Of a stretch of DNA of 64,000 bases, positions 32,522 through 42,559 are shown piece after piece. The position numbers and the translations under genes are program-made. How positions within the stretch are numbered: position 1 is the stretch's first letter; each line of letters opens with the position of its first letter. Source of the stretch: Aspidiotus rigidus (Eukaryota > Arthropoda > Insecta > Hemiptera > Diaspididae); contig JAVHKY010000001.1 in the NCBI GenBank assembly GCA_035079385.1, forward strand, positions 8,952,501 through 9,016,500. The letters run 5' to 3'. The notes beneath the pieces were generated by a model. The model made no database searches and had not been told where the DNA came from. It saw nothing but the letters and a program-made list of their open reading frames with translations.

Positions 32522-33379
32522 AAAATTTAAGGTGTTTGATCTCTTATTTTTAGGTACAATTCGTAGGTAGGTACATACTTTCTACAATCGTGGCAATCAC
32601 CTACATGGTACTTTACCTTCTTATTTTTACGTAACTAATTGTGATTTTATTTTTACTCACGATTACTTTCCATTTTTTGTGATTTTTTCTTTTCATTTTC
32701 TACCAAGCGCGGTAATTTCACATTTGGTGCTTACCTTTTTCTTTACTCGTTCATTACCTAATAATTATTTACTTTTACTCTTTCATTTTGTGAATTTTTA
32801 TAATTATGCAACCAAAGTTGATAATGCCATTGCCTACCTACTTATAATTACAGTTCAATTCTTACATTTATGCGTATGTCTTGTGTTTGTTCAAGTTTAC
32901 AAGCTCTGAAACGTATTTTAGGGGGTGGGGGTCTCTGTGGGGGGGAGGAGGGATATTGATAATTCCAGTTACCGGTACTTTCAGTAATAACCAGTCTCAT
33001 CTAATTCATCATTCCCTGCTTTCAAATAATTTTCACAGGCTCCGGGACATATTTTGGAGGGGGAGGAGGAGGAGGCGTTTTTTGTGAGGGGGGAGCGTGG
33101 ATATTGATAGCACTACATTTTAACAATAACCCACTTAGTTTACTTCATCATTTACTGCTTTAAAATAATTTCTAAAAGGTGTTTCCATGTAGCCCCAAAA
33201 TTGACATTCACGACTAGATTCATTCAAAAATTTGGGAAAATTGTCAAAAAAATTGAAAAATTTTTCCTAAAAGCGAAAATTATAGTAGAAGGATGACACT
33301 TTACAATAAATTTTTTCCGAAAGTCATAAGTAAATAATTGAGGCAGTTTTGCCCAATTAATTACAAAAACCGTTCGCAT
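32522..33379. other. 3' non-coding part of 3.47-kb pogo element
   Basis: AT-rich with two related G-rich blocks ('agggggtgggggtctctgtggggggaggag' type) at about 32920 and 33050, each followed by 'ggatattgata' and 'cagt/caataacc(a/c)', so a roughly 130-bp direct duplication. Another 'tagccccaaaattg' lies at 33190. No ORF. Confidence 0.5.
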
Positions 33380-33396
33380 TTAGCCCCATTTGACGG
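33380..33396 (-). repeat. Right TIR of 3.47-kb pogo element
   Basis: TTAGCCCCATTTGACGG followed by TA (33397-33398). Confidence 0.92.
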
Positions 33397-33398
33397 TA

Positions 33399-33447
33399 GT
33401 ACATTGACTCAATACTTGAGAGTGTGTTGGGGTCTTCTGATGAAAGT
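33399..33447 (+). pseudogene. Continuation of the MULE-like gene
   Basis: Reads STLTQYLRVCWGLLM in the frame of the left part. It then changes abruptly to Copia pol, marking a second junction at about 33443. Confidence 0.7.
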
Positions 33448-34654
33448 TGATGGATTTGAATTGGGAGAACAGAACGATTTCAATAAAACTAACATATGTG
33501 AGCTGCAAAAAGCTATTTATGGTCTTCAAGTGAGCCCTAAACGATGGTTTGTTAGATTTAGATCAGCAATGGATAAATTGAGATTCAGAAACTATCCACT
33601 GAATCCCTGCTTATACATCTGGCAACGCGCTAAGAAACTGGCGATTGTACTAGTTTATGTTGACGACCTACTCATAGCTACAAATTGTAAGAACAAACTT
33701 AATGAAATTAAAACAAAACTCAACCACTCAACCAAGAATTTGAAATGTCAGATTTGGGCCAGCCTTCCAAATTTCTAGGTATTCAACTCATCCGTGATCG
33801 AACAAAAGGTACAATTAGGTTACATCAACAAAGCTTTATAGAATCTATGATTTGTAAATTCAACCTGCATGATGCGAGAACAGTGAATACTCCAATGATT
33901 ACTCATGATAATGAGAGGAAAAACAACTAAGATACTTGATAAATCTAACGAAACTTTCGATAGGAAAGTTATTCCGTACCGACAAGCAATAGGTAGTCTT
34001 TTATACTTGAGGAACTCAACAAGACCTGATATCACGTATGCAGTCAATGTATTAAGTAGAAGACAGATTGATTTTACAATGGAAGATTGGACTGCAGTGA
34101 AACAAATTATGAGATATCTGAAAGGTACAAAGTCGTATGGCTTAAAATGTACGAGCTCGACTGACGATATGAAGTGCTATCCTGATGCTTCCTTGGGTCT
34201 CAACAATAACAAGGGGAAATCGACCACAGGATATGCGATTATGATTTTTGGCGACCTAATTAGCTGGAGAACAAAAAAGCAAACTCACATAGCCTTATCA
34301 TCCGCTGAGGCAGAGTTTGTAGCCATGAGTGTAGCATGTAGAGAACTCGCAAGTTTGCGTGACATCTGTAGACATATTCTGGGTGTAATTACAACTCCTG
34401 TTGTTTACGAAGATGATAGGGCTGCTATAAAACTTGCAAAAACCGAAGAATCTCAAACAATTAAACATCTGATTAATTCATGTTACCACTATGTACGACT
34501 CGAATTCAAGCTGAAGAATATCGAATTCAAGCTGAAGAATATCAAAATCGAGTGGATAGGTACAGAGAATCAATTGGGAGACTTCTTTACAAAAGCTCTG
34601 CCAGCACCAAAATTCTGTAAATTCCGTGATTTACCGATGAGTGATTTGTTTTGA
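33448..34654 (+). pseudogene. Ty1/Copia pol relic (RT and RNase H)
   Basis: DGFELGEQND...ICELQKAIYGLQVSPKRW, then VLVYVDDLLIATN (YVDD catalytic block), QPSKFLGIQL, YRQAIGSLLYLRNSTRPDITYAVN, SWRTKKQTHIALSSAEAEFVAM (RNase H), EDDRAAIKLA and ending ENQLGDFFTKALP. Frameshifts lie near 33750 and 33925. A 21-bp tandem duplication at 34501-34544 doubles FKLKNIE. Integrase and gag are missing on the left. Confidence 0.88.
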
Positions 34655-35804
34655 TTTGTTGACAGGTCAATGGAGCTAAAACAAAAGACCTTACAATGAA
34701 CTAAAGATGAAACAAGTAGGATTCATTTTTGAAACCTGTTGAACTAAAAGACAAAACAATACGATTCATTTTTGACGCCTGTTAACGAATTATCTGCGAA
34801 TTACAATCTATACTTTTTCAACGACTTTATTAACAAAATAAAATGAGTATTTGCGAATTCTCTTGTTGAATTTATTGTTGACGATGTCAAGTGTAGCTTG
34901 ACGAAATATGATAGGTAACAATTCCAGGAATATGATAATATTATTCTTTCAGCAATGATGGGTGCGTTCAGAAACGTGTAACCAGCTATCGGTTGCGAGT
35001 GGTTGCCTGGTTGCTCACAAAATCGGTCAAAAACTCCTTGGAGTGATCACGCCTACTTTTTCTCGTGTTACTCCAGTGAACGGACAAGAGTTGTTCAGAA
35101 ACTCCGGTTAACGCGTGTATTTTGCACCGCGGTAAGAATTATTTCAATCCTGGGGTGCGTTCAGAAACGATTACCTTGGTTTCCGACCATCACTCCGGTG
35201 TAATGACGTCATCACACCAGTGTAACTGCCAACCGTTCCTGTTTTTTTGAACGCGTCGGTTACGCTGGTTTGTACTCTGTTTATACTTGCACTTTTACCA
35301 ACGTATTGGTGCCGGCACGTGTGAGAAATGATTTGGCGGCCGAATTGATGTGAACTGAAAATGTCTGTAAATATTCAAGGAAGATCATTACGGTAAATGC
35401 AACGTCTTATGTATTTCATTGAGTTAAATTTATCCCATGACTGATGTCGTATGTTGTATTGTCGTGTATGTATTTTTAGAAAGGATTTGAACGAGTACCA
35501 TTCATTGACATCAAATCAAACGGGGTTCCATACCTTATTGTTACATACGATATCGAGCCACAAACAGTGCAATCTTTGAAACAAGGAGATATTATACAAG
35601 TTCGGGCCAGAGAACTTGATATCAAAATTCACAAATTACGATCGATTTACGAAGCGATTAAAATTGTGAAAATCTTAAGTCAAATCTTGTTGTGGGAACT
35701 CTGATGTATGATTCATAAATAGTTAACACAAAGTTAATATCATCCTCTGCAGGAATAATCTGATTGAAGAAGAAACATATCCGTAGGCTTATTTTTATCC
35801 TAAG
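34655..35804. other. Post-Copia sequence and duplicated 'GGGTGCGTTCAGAAACG' words
   Basis: No LTR could be proved. GGGTGCGTTCAGAAACG occurs at about 34959 and 35154, a word typical of PIF/Harbinger termini, but no inverted partner was found. 35481-35703 is open (KGFERVPFIDIKSNGVPYLIVTYD...LLWEL stop) after an acceptor and before the Myb gene; it could be an exon of a separate small gene. Confidence 0.35.
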
Positions 35805-36743
35805 ATGAATGCCACAATTGTCATAGACAATCGTGGCTCAAGTATCATTAATGAAGAAGGAGAAACCCTTGTTAGTCTGAGTGGTATGTATTTTATTTCT
35901 CGGTCGTCTTGTAGTATTATATCTCACTTGCACAAATGTGGCGAAAAACTGTAATTTTTCCTGCTCGCAGATGGAAATTTGGCGTACGTCAATCTGGGAA
36001 ACGCTACGGAAACAACGGCAGATCCGTCATTGGTAACGGTGTTTTCGTCGGTGTCTGCGAGTACGAGCAATGATGAAACTGCTGCAAGTGGTTTAAATAC
36101 AACTGATGCATGTACAGAAGGTGACGATTCGAAGGAAGGAGTTCCGTGGACAAAAGACGATACTTTAAAGTTAATACATCTGTATGCAGTAAATAAAGAG
36201 AAATTTCAGAGTACGTCTGTCAAGAACCATAAAATATGGTTAAGCATCGTACCTCACTTTTGCGGAAGAACCGTCGAGCAAGTACGCAATAGGTTCAAGT
36301 ATCTAAAAGGTCAATACATGGCAGTGAAAGACAGTATGTCGGAGAGAGGGACTGGGAAAAAAAGGATAACGTTTAATTACCTGGAAGAGTTTGACGACAT
36401 TTTCGGAAAAGAACCAAATGTCACCCCCGTAGCCGTGTGCGACTCATTGAATGCCACTAACAAGTATCCCACATTGCATACAGCAGACGAATCTTTTGAT
36501 AGGCCGCCTACTCCTTTGGATGAACAAATGCCTAGCGACTTTGAAGACCCTCTGGTATCACGTATGGAGCAGTCCAGAAAAGAGAATACAAAACCAGCCA
36601 AAAGAAGAAAAGTGGACTTGCTTATGATGAAACTGGAATCAAGACGTGAGTGCGAGAAAGAGAAGCTGCAAGTTCAAAAATTGGCAGTAAATGCTCTTGA
36701 TTGTATTGCCACGTCTTTCGAGAAGTACGTCGAAAAGATGTAA
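35805..36743 (+). CDS. Myb/SANT-like DNA-binding protein, two exons, intact
   Basis: Exon 1 35805-35883 (MNATIVIDNRGSSIINEEGE) and exon 2 35971-36743 join in phase (Ser|Asp) for about 283 residues. The domain VPWTKDDTLKLIHLYAVNKEKFQ..KNHKIWLSIVP..GRTVEQVRNRFKYLKGQY is a trihelix/MADF-like Myb fold with its three spaced Trp/aromatic positions. A nuclear-type basic patch (KPAKRRKVD) and a C-terminal helix (REKEKLQVQKLAVNALDCI-like) follow. Such proteins are either host regulators or the partner protein of PIF/Harbinger transposons; the upstream GGGTGCGTTCAG words hint at the latter. No lesion. Confidence 0.7.
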
Positions 36744-37966
36744 TATTATTGATGTTTTGCGTTCTCCTGATCAACTCTGTACGAAATTCTTCTCACTCGT
36801 ACATTTTTTTTCTTCTCATTTCTTTAGTTTTCCTATTATCGTACTATAAATCTGTGACGTCGACACTTTGTGATGGGCTGAAAGGGTTTAGAATCACAAA
36901 ACGACTAAAACCACATTTATATGAATATTGACTTTAATTGCACAGAGTATCGCGGAGACGTTATGATTTTGCGAGATTAAAAGGTGAAGTGAATTATGGT
37001 CTAAAATCGATTTACAAAGTAACCGCGTATTGGGCGTGTCGAAGGAAATGATACCGTTAGTTATGATCTAAAATTAGTCTATTTACATCATATTGAACTA
37101 GTTCGTATATTTCTCGGAATCCGATGATTTACATCTTTTATTGTATTTACAATTAACCGTATAATGTGTACGATGGTTTATTATGATACTATACTACGAC
37201 GATACGTGACGTCGACTTGCGTCGGCGTCACAGTACCCCTCTCCCTAAAAGGATGACAAAAAGGCGGGAATCTTAAAATATTAATGTTCGATACAATGAT
37301 TGTGGATGCACGTGTAGCAAATGAAAGGGATATGCGTGTCGATATTGTTAGAGGGAGAGAGTGAGTTGAAATTGTGCTTAATTTGAATTTCGGTGCATAA
37401 TTTTTGTTAATGTAATTTGATCTATGTTTAATATCGATAATTATTACTAACATATATATAGATATATATAGATACAATAGGTTTACAATGGGGGTACGGG
37501 AGGATGAGTTGTACATAGAGATTGGTGTATAGTTACTAAGCGGTGTTAAGAAATTAGTGAATTTATTTGGCGAAAAACAGGATGTAATATGATTCTGCTG
37601 ACTTGGATGCCTTGGTCAAATGGAAGTGTGCTGGTTGGACGTGGATTTTTCGATGAATCGATAACTTGAAGTGCTTTTCGGTTAGGATGTGCGACGCTTG
37701 TGCTGGTTCAGAGGCGCATGTTGAGTGAATATTGTTAACTTTGCAAAAGATTTCTAATTAATGATTGGCTCATGGGGGTATGGTGGGGTTAGGCCTAGTC
37801 CGAGTCGAATGACTGTGCCACAAAAGTCACGATGCGTTCGTGCAGTCTTCCGATACGAATCCGTTGGTGAAGTTTCTTGTATTCATTCAAAAATCGCCTA
37901 CCCGATTGTGGTGTACGAATTGTGTTTTCTTGGATTAGAATCGATAAATAAAGAAAAAAAATCGTG
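36744..37966. other. Non-coding; possible retroelement 3' region
   Basis: No ORF on plus. At 37195-37260 a CG-containing 'gtcgacttgcgtcggcgtcacagtacccctctcc' resembles the LTR edge of the env-bearing element to its right (which reads on minus). No second copy to confirm an LTR. Confidence 0.35.
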
Positions 37967-38481
37967 ATGGACCGCGAGTTTAATTTGGTGTCGAATGTTT
38001 TGGCGGAAGCATTGCAACATGTTGCTTATTTGCGTAGCTCGTTTTTGTATTTAGAGAACCAATATCGTGAAATGGCTGCTGAATTGGAGTATCGGGTCCG
38101 TTGGCACCCCTGTGATTGCTGTCGCGGGCGGTGTCACGCAGAGGCGGAGCTCGCGCGAGCGCTGTTCGCACATAACCAAGCCGCGGTGCATGGGAGTATT
38201 GGAAATGTTTCGGAGTTTGCGGATCCGGGTGCGCCCCTTGGGGTAGATGCGACTGATTTGGTTGCCATGAGAAGCGGGGGTCTCGGCGAAGGTGGTCCGG
38301 TTGTGGAGTCCGTGGGCGGAGGTGGGACGGCCGGCGAACCGATGGACATTTCGGCCAGCGATGGAGCCCCTGAAGCGACGGGTTCGTCACGCTCGTCGAC
38401 TTCTGTGGAGGACGGGCATCACGAGACTGGTGGCCGTGTTGGCGGTGTCGCCCGACGGGCGGAAAATGGCGAGTGGTCGTG
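37967..38481 (+). CDS. WHPCDxC protein, first exon (retroelement-associated)
   Basis: From ATG 37967: MDREFNLVSNVLAEALQHVAY, a helical start, then RWHPCDCCRGRCHAEAELARALFAHNQ, a CX2C plus His motif likely to bind zinc, and a Gly/Ser/Asp-rich tail. A consensus donor (cgtg|gtacgta) at 38482 is conserved in the second copy (62947), so the true protein continues in an unseen exon; unspliced, the frame ends at 38509. GC-rich compared with flanks. It faces the env-like ORF on the opposite strand with about 45 bp between the donor and the env stop. Function unknown. Confidence 0.5.
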
Positions 38482-38526
38482 GTACGTACAAATTTTAATT
38501 ATTAATTAATATGGTGTTCGTAACTA

Positions 38527-39425
38527 CTAATGGATATTAATGGGAGGTAAGAGGTCATGTATAGTAGGAGCAATATGATGAAATAGTTGAGGGAGGAGGA
38601 TTATGTAAAATATTATAATTAATAAAAAGGCGAGGAAAAAAAGAATAGTAAACACTATATCGGTGAGAAAGCGCGACCCGTATAACGTATTCGTAGTGTA
38701 TTGCAACGATATGTTTCGTAGTTCTGTCTCGTACTCTCTGACTGTTTTTAAATGCACCGTAGGAACGGTGATCTTCCACTCAGGGTTGATTGGGTTTAAG
38801 TTACTGTCGTAATTGTGCAGAGTATGTAAACCATGACCTATCATTTGTGGTGGCACGTGTGTCCATTGAGCCGGTATAATGCGAATAATGTTGTGCGAGT
38901 TTGTTTCGTCGGGGGAAAAGCATGGAATGGCCTTGTCGACAACGGTGATGTATGTACCGTTATCTTGCGTCTCGATGATTTTGCTCGTACAACGAATACG
39001 TACGTATGACGCGCCTATCGTAGAAAAAGATGGATTCACCTGACGTGACGTATTGTTTTCGAATAGAATGTGAGTAGCGTGTGACGGGTTTGCTATGACG
39101 TATTCTCTGTAGTTGACGTGGTATACAGACGGTAATGTGGTATCCTGGTACTTCGTAGGCGTGCAGTAAAATTGGCAAAACGAATTAAGTGTGGAAATGT
39201 TAGATTTAGAAAAGAGAGACTTAATACAAGCTGCGTTTTGATCGAAAATTATTGGAGTTAGTCTGCATAGTTGTTCTTCTTCGCGACAATGGTCTAAACC
39301 ATTGCCAGAAATAATCTGGACTGAATTGGTTTCTGTGTTCCTGACTAAGAAAGATTTTTGTAATAGGATTTTGCATAACTCGGCGCCATTCTGATAATCG
39401 AGAGGTATACATTCCTGTGAGGGAA
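38527..39425 (-). pseudogene. Env-like glycoprotein, C-terminal part, of an endogenous retroelement
   Basis: About 300 codons open on minus from about 39425 (no start Met) to the stop at 38527. Features: several Cys, N-glycosylation-type NXT/S sites (ENNTSRQ, DNGTY), a TM-like segment near the end (FTILFFLAFLLIIIFYIIL) and a short tail. This matches the membrane-proximal and anchoring part of an insect retrovirus-type envelope; the surface half is missing at the junction with hAT sequence (about 39430). No further identification was attempted. Confidence 0.5.
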
Positions 39426-39434
39426 CTTTTTTTC

Positions 39435-39649
39435 AGGAAAAGTCCATGGACTTGAGTCTTTTATTCAAATTTCCTTCTATTTTAAAATTATTTTTGAAAA
39501 CAAATACGGCCTTACCTTCAAGTACGGCCGTGGAACGCGTGTTCTCGATCGCGGGCAACATCTTAAAAAAAGAACGTAGTAGATTGACCGCTGAAAATTT
39601 CGAAGACCGATTGTTAGGCCAATATTTTGAGGATCTTTCTCGAGACTAG
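39435..39649 (+). pseudogene. hAT transposase C-terminal dimerisation domain fragment
   Basis: LLFKFPSILKLFLKTNTALP..STAVERVFSIAGNILKKERSRLT.ENFEDRLL is the hAT dimerisation (hATC) signature, ending at TAG 39649. Everything upstream of about 39430 is replaced by env-like sequence. A hAT-type terminus (CAGGGATGG on minus) lies downstream at 41392, so this may be the 3' part of one element. Confidence 0.85.
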
Positions 39650-40254
39650 GTAGTCTACTTTTAACAGTGATGCACAAAATCATTTTCATTTCGTTGCGGT
39701 ATTTCAGCTGAACAATTTTCATTTTTGTGTAACATCACTGCTTTCGTTTCAATGTAATTTATATTTACAAAATAAATGCAGGCGACAAGAAATTTACAGA
39801 AACTGGATAGTTGAAGAGACCTTCCTGAATAGAAAGCTTGTCTCCTAATATCACGTGGCATTGTTTTTTGTAAAAGTCTTACGTTTTTGGATTCGAATTC
39901 GAAGGTGTATTATTTTGCATACCCCATACATACTTTGAATCATTTTTCTCCCCCCAGCTAATACTTCGAAACGCAATAATGTAATTCCTGAAAAAATATA
40001 TACGCATTGTTCTCTTATTAAAAATATTGTTTCATTTATTGAGCATTACAGTTTGTACTTGAAAATAAATTTTATATTTTTATGCAATGTACATCCCCAC
40101 ATCAAATTAATGAAGATAAAACAGTAGGTACTTCATTCTCATATTTTTATTCATTTCGATTACACTTTCACTTATACGAATGAATGAAGGAATGACATTC
40201 TGAATTATTGTCAATTTGTAAAAAGACGTTTCTTATTAACGTTATTTCTAAATC
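39650..40254. other. Non-coding AT-rich spacer
   Basis: No ORF or repeat recognised. Contains AATAAA/TTTATT signals usable by both flanking genes. Confidence 0.4.
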
Positions 40255-40980
40255 CTAATCAGAGTCATCAAACGTAGGATCCCAAAAGCCTGGGGGAGTC
40301 CGTGAACGGATTGAATATTTATCTCGATACCTCGAACATTTATTCATCATGTCCCGAACTTCGTCCGAAGGATATCCTTCTTCCAGATAAGAAGCGTAAA
40401 AGTGAACACATCTGTCACAGGCTTCCCCTGGTAACTTTCGACGTTCCGCCTTCTTCCGGACCGCATCTCGTCTATATTTGTAGGGTGGACTATGCGATGG
40501 TATTTCATCAAATGAGTTGGATCGTTTTTGCTTTTCCGGTGTTTTCGTTAACAAGTTGACGTAGTGCTCTCTAAACTAATATCACCTTCTCTTTTCAAAG
40601 TAGTGGAACTCACTTTCTTGAATGACATATCAATCCATCCAGCTGTCGAGATCATACCACTTGATGGATTCTTTTCTGATGCCTGCACAGACAATTCTCG
40701 TATTCCGAGGGTTTTCGTTGGCACGTCCCGCAAGTCCATGGAATGCTCTCTCAGAAAGTTTTCATTGATGGGAGAAACACTTTTTCTTGACGTATTAGCA
40801 GAACTTTCAATCACGTGTTAGAACACAAATCACATCAATAGTTTATCTTCTACCTTTTGAAGCTGTCTCACAGTTACAAGAAGAAAATTGGAACGAATCA
40901 ATTCCACTACCTTTTTCTTTTGTCCGTCACTCACTTTGTCACTTGTAGTCTGCAATTTCATGACCAAAATTCCTTACTCT
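40255..40980 (-). CDS. CtIP/Sae2-like C-terminal domain protein, partial
   Basis: The last coding block, 40560-40255 on minus, reads YKYRRDAVRKKAERRKLPGE, CDRCVHFYASYLEEG, then NKCSRYRDKYSIRSRTPPGF and WDPTFDDSD. This is the CtIP/Sae2 C-terminal signature: CxxC, RHR-like (here RYR) and TPPGFWDP. Upstream blocks 40814-40561 (disordered, Ser/Thr-rich) and 40958-40850 (MKLQTTSDKVSDGQKKKVV...) are plausible exons, but splice joins are not settled; 40560 is offset by one frame from the preceding block. The first His of the RHR motif is Tyr. CtIP/Sae2 proteins activate Mre11 for DNA end resection and hairpin opening. Truncated host gene copy or transposon cargo are both possible. Confidence 0.65.
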
Positions 40981-41235
40981 TTTTTTACAACTTCATTTGT
41001 GGGTTTTGGCTTGTGGATTGTGGTATTATATAGGTAAAATGTGAAATCATGAGATTCTGACTACCGTTCACCAACCACCATAAGAAATTGATAAATAATC
41101 AGTAATCAAACACTTTTTCATACCCAGGTATTTAAATACTCAGTTTGGTAGAGAATGAGATTTGAGAAGGCAAAAAAAGGAGGGCTTTTATGGTCTTGTT
41201 AAAAATCGCTTGCTCGCATTGCATTATATACGTAC
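40981..41235. other. Non-coding spacer
   Basis: AT-rich, nothing recognised. Confidence 0.4.
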
Positions 41236-41392
41236 GTTATTGAAAAAACACGTTCATTTTTCAAAATGAACGTGCATTTTTTGGACGTTCACGGTAAAAA
41301 ATGAACGTGCATTTTGTGTACGTTCACGTTCACGAAAAAATTGAACGTGAACGGTGAACTTCAGTTCAAGTTCATGAACGTAACCATCCCTG
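41236..41392 (-). repeat. hAT-type terminus with GAACGTG subterminal repeats
   Basis: Minus strand starts CAGGGATGGTTACGTTCATG at 41392, the usual CAGGG start of many hAT elements. Behind it are many copies of GTTCACG/CGTGAAC and AATGAACGTGCATTTT, the subterminal binding-site pattern. The partner end was not found. Confidence 0.7.
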
Positions 41393-41419
41393 GTTTGAGG
41401 AAACTCATTAAATGACATC

Positions 41420-41683
41420 ATTCGGACCGGGCAGCGCTAGCATCGCGCAAAATTTTTGAAGTTTTTAAAATTTCTCAAAAATATGATAATCTGAAAGAAA
41501 ATTTTCCACTCTTCAATTTCGTTCCTTACGAGTACACGCCTAAATTCATTATTTTTGGAGAAATTTAAGAAAAACTAAAAAATCACCTTTGGTTTCAAGT
41601 CACGATCACCGTTCGCTTATCAGTACTTTCTAGGCATTTTACATGGGCGACGCTAGCGATCCTACAATAAGCCCGGTCCGAAT
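41420..41683. repeat. MITE-like foldback, 264 bp, 13-bp inverted ends
   Basis: ATTCGGACCGGGC at 41420 and GCCCGGTCCGAAT ending at 41683; GCTAGC also occurs on both arms. No target duplication is evident. Confidence 0.6.
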
Positions 41684-42004
41684 CCGCGGAGGGAGTGACG
41701 GAATATATAGAGTGCGTTGTTGTCATTTATTGTCAGTTATCACCCTTTACTGGATTCGGCGTTTCCTGGCTCTATTATCTTTTTCTTGAAAACGTGCTCT
41801 TAGTTTATAACTACTTTTTCTTGTTCTACTGATTTATATTTTTTATACTTTTATACGATTGTCTTGTTAATATATTTGAATATTATAAACAAAATTTGAT
41901 TATTTTAAAAATGTGATTCCAACATAATTAAAGCAATCTTGTATACTTATTTTCTTATTCCAAACCCTATTCTACACTTGAATATAGCAATTTGAGGTAT
42001 TACT
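41684..42004. other. Upstream region of orphan ORF at 42005
   Basis: Contains TATATAG at about 41705 and AT-rich leader sequence. No ORF. Confidence 0.35.
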
Positions 42005-42409
42005 ATGGAAACTCCAAGGGATGAAATTATTCACAAAGACGATAAAGGTCGTACTTACGTGATAGTAAAGGGAACGCGATATGTTTTTAAGGATTACACT
42101 TTGATGCTAAATGAAGAAGATGCTAATTTATTGAGGTTTGTCGCGCTCACGGACTGTTTGTCGAAGAAGACAACTTTCATCGCACCCAAATGCCTCCTGA
42201 ATGTCAAGGAAGGTGTCGTTTTTTGGCCGTTGAGTACGACTAGACCATCTTTGCCCAGAGGGGAGTACGATTCGTTCTGTAAGACCCTTGTAAAGAATGA
42301 GGTATCATCAAGGATGGACGTGTATCCATTCAAAGGAACAAACTACAAGATTACATGGAAGAAGTATGCGATGAAAGCAGTTTACCAAGATTTTGATAAG
42401 TATCAATAG
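42005..42409 (+). CDS. Orphan protein, 134 aa, intact
   Basis: ATG 42005 (METPRDEIIHKDDKGRTYVI) to TAG 42407. Strand-rich start (GRTYVIVKGTRYVFKDYTL), then FVALTDCLSKKTTFIAPKCLLN, VVFWPLSTTRPSLPRGEYDS and a basic end (YKITWKKYAMKAVYQDFDKY). No membrane segment or signal peptide; no family recognised. It lies just 5' of a truncated pogo gene and may be cargo of that element or a single-copy gene. No in-frame defect. Confidence 0.5.
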   Translation: METPRDEIIHKDDKGRTYVIVKGTRYVFKDYTLMLNEEDANLLRFVALTDCLSKKTTFIAPKCLLNVKEGVVFWPLSTTRPSLPRGEYDSFCKTLVKNEVSSRMDVYPFKGTNYKITWKKYAMKAVYQDFDKYQ

Positions 42410-42559
42410 CATGAGGGAGGTCACTTTTATAAAAGTCATGGAATGTGACTCCTCTGGAAAATCTTAGGAAAAGTCAGAAAATCTAATTAATCAGACAGAT
42501 CTTTAGCTGTTATTCTGTTCTGCCGAGAAAATAATATACACTTGTTGACGCTACCACCG

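Larger units (their letters stand above)
29925..33396. mobile_element. Complete jerky/pogo-type transposon, 3,472 bp, TA target duplication
   Basis: Ends CCGTCAAATGGGGCTAA (29925) and TTAGCCCCATTTGACGG (to 33396) are perfect inverted repeats, each flanked by TA. Removing the element and one TA restores the frame of the host MULE-like gene (FTQY-STLTQY). Carries one transposase gene, 30471-32521. A second 'GGGGCTAA' follows the left end at 29943. Confidence 0.92.

Noticed and set aside
37181..37516. 111-codon minus ORF in the non-coding stretch
   Set aside because: No recognised motif and low-complexity start; may be LTR sequence of the env-bearing element.
37980..38390. 136-codon minus ORF (Pro/His/Arg-rich)
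   Set aside because: Shadow of the GC-rich WHPCDxC exon; the plus frame is supported by the second copy at 62650.
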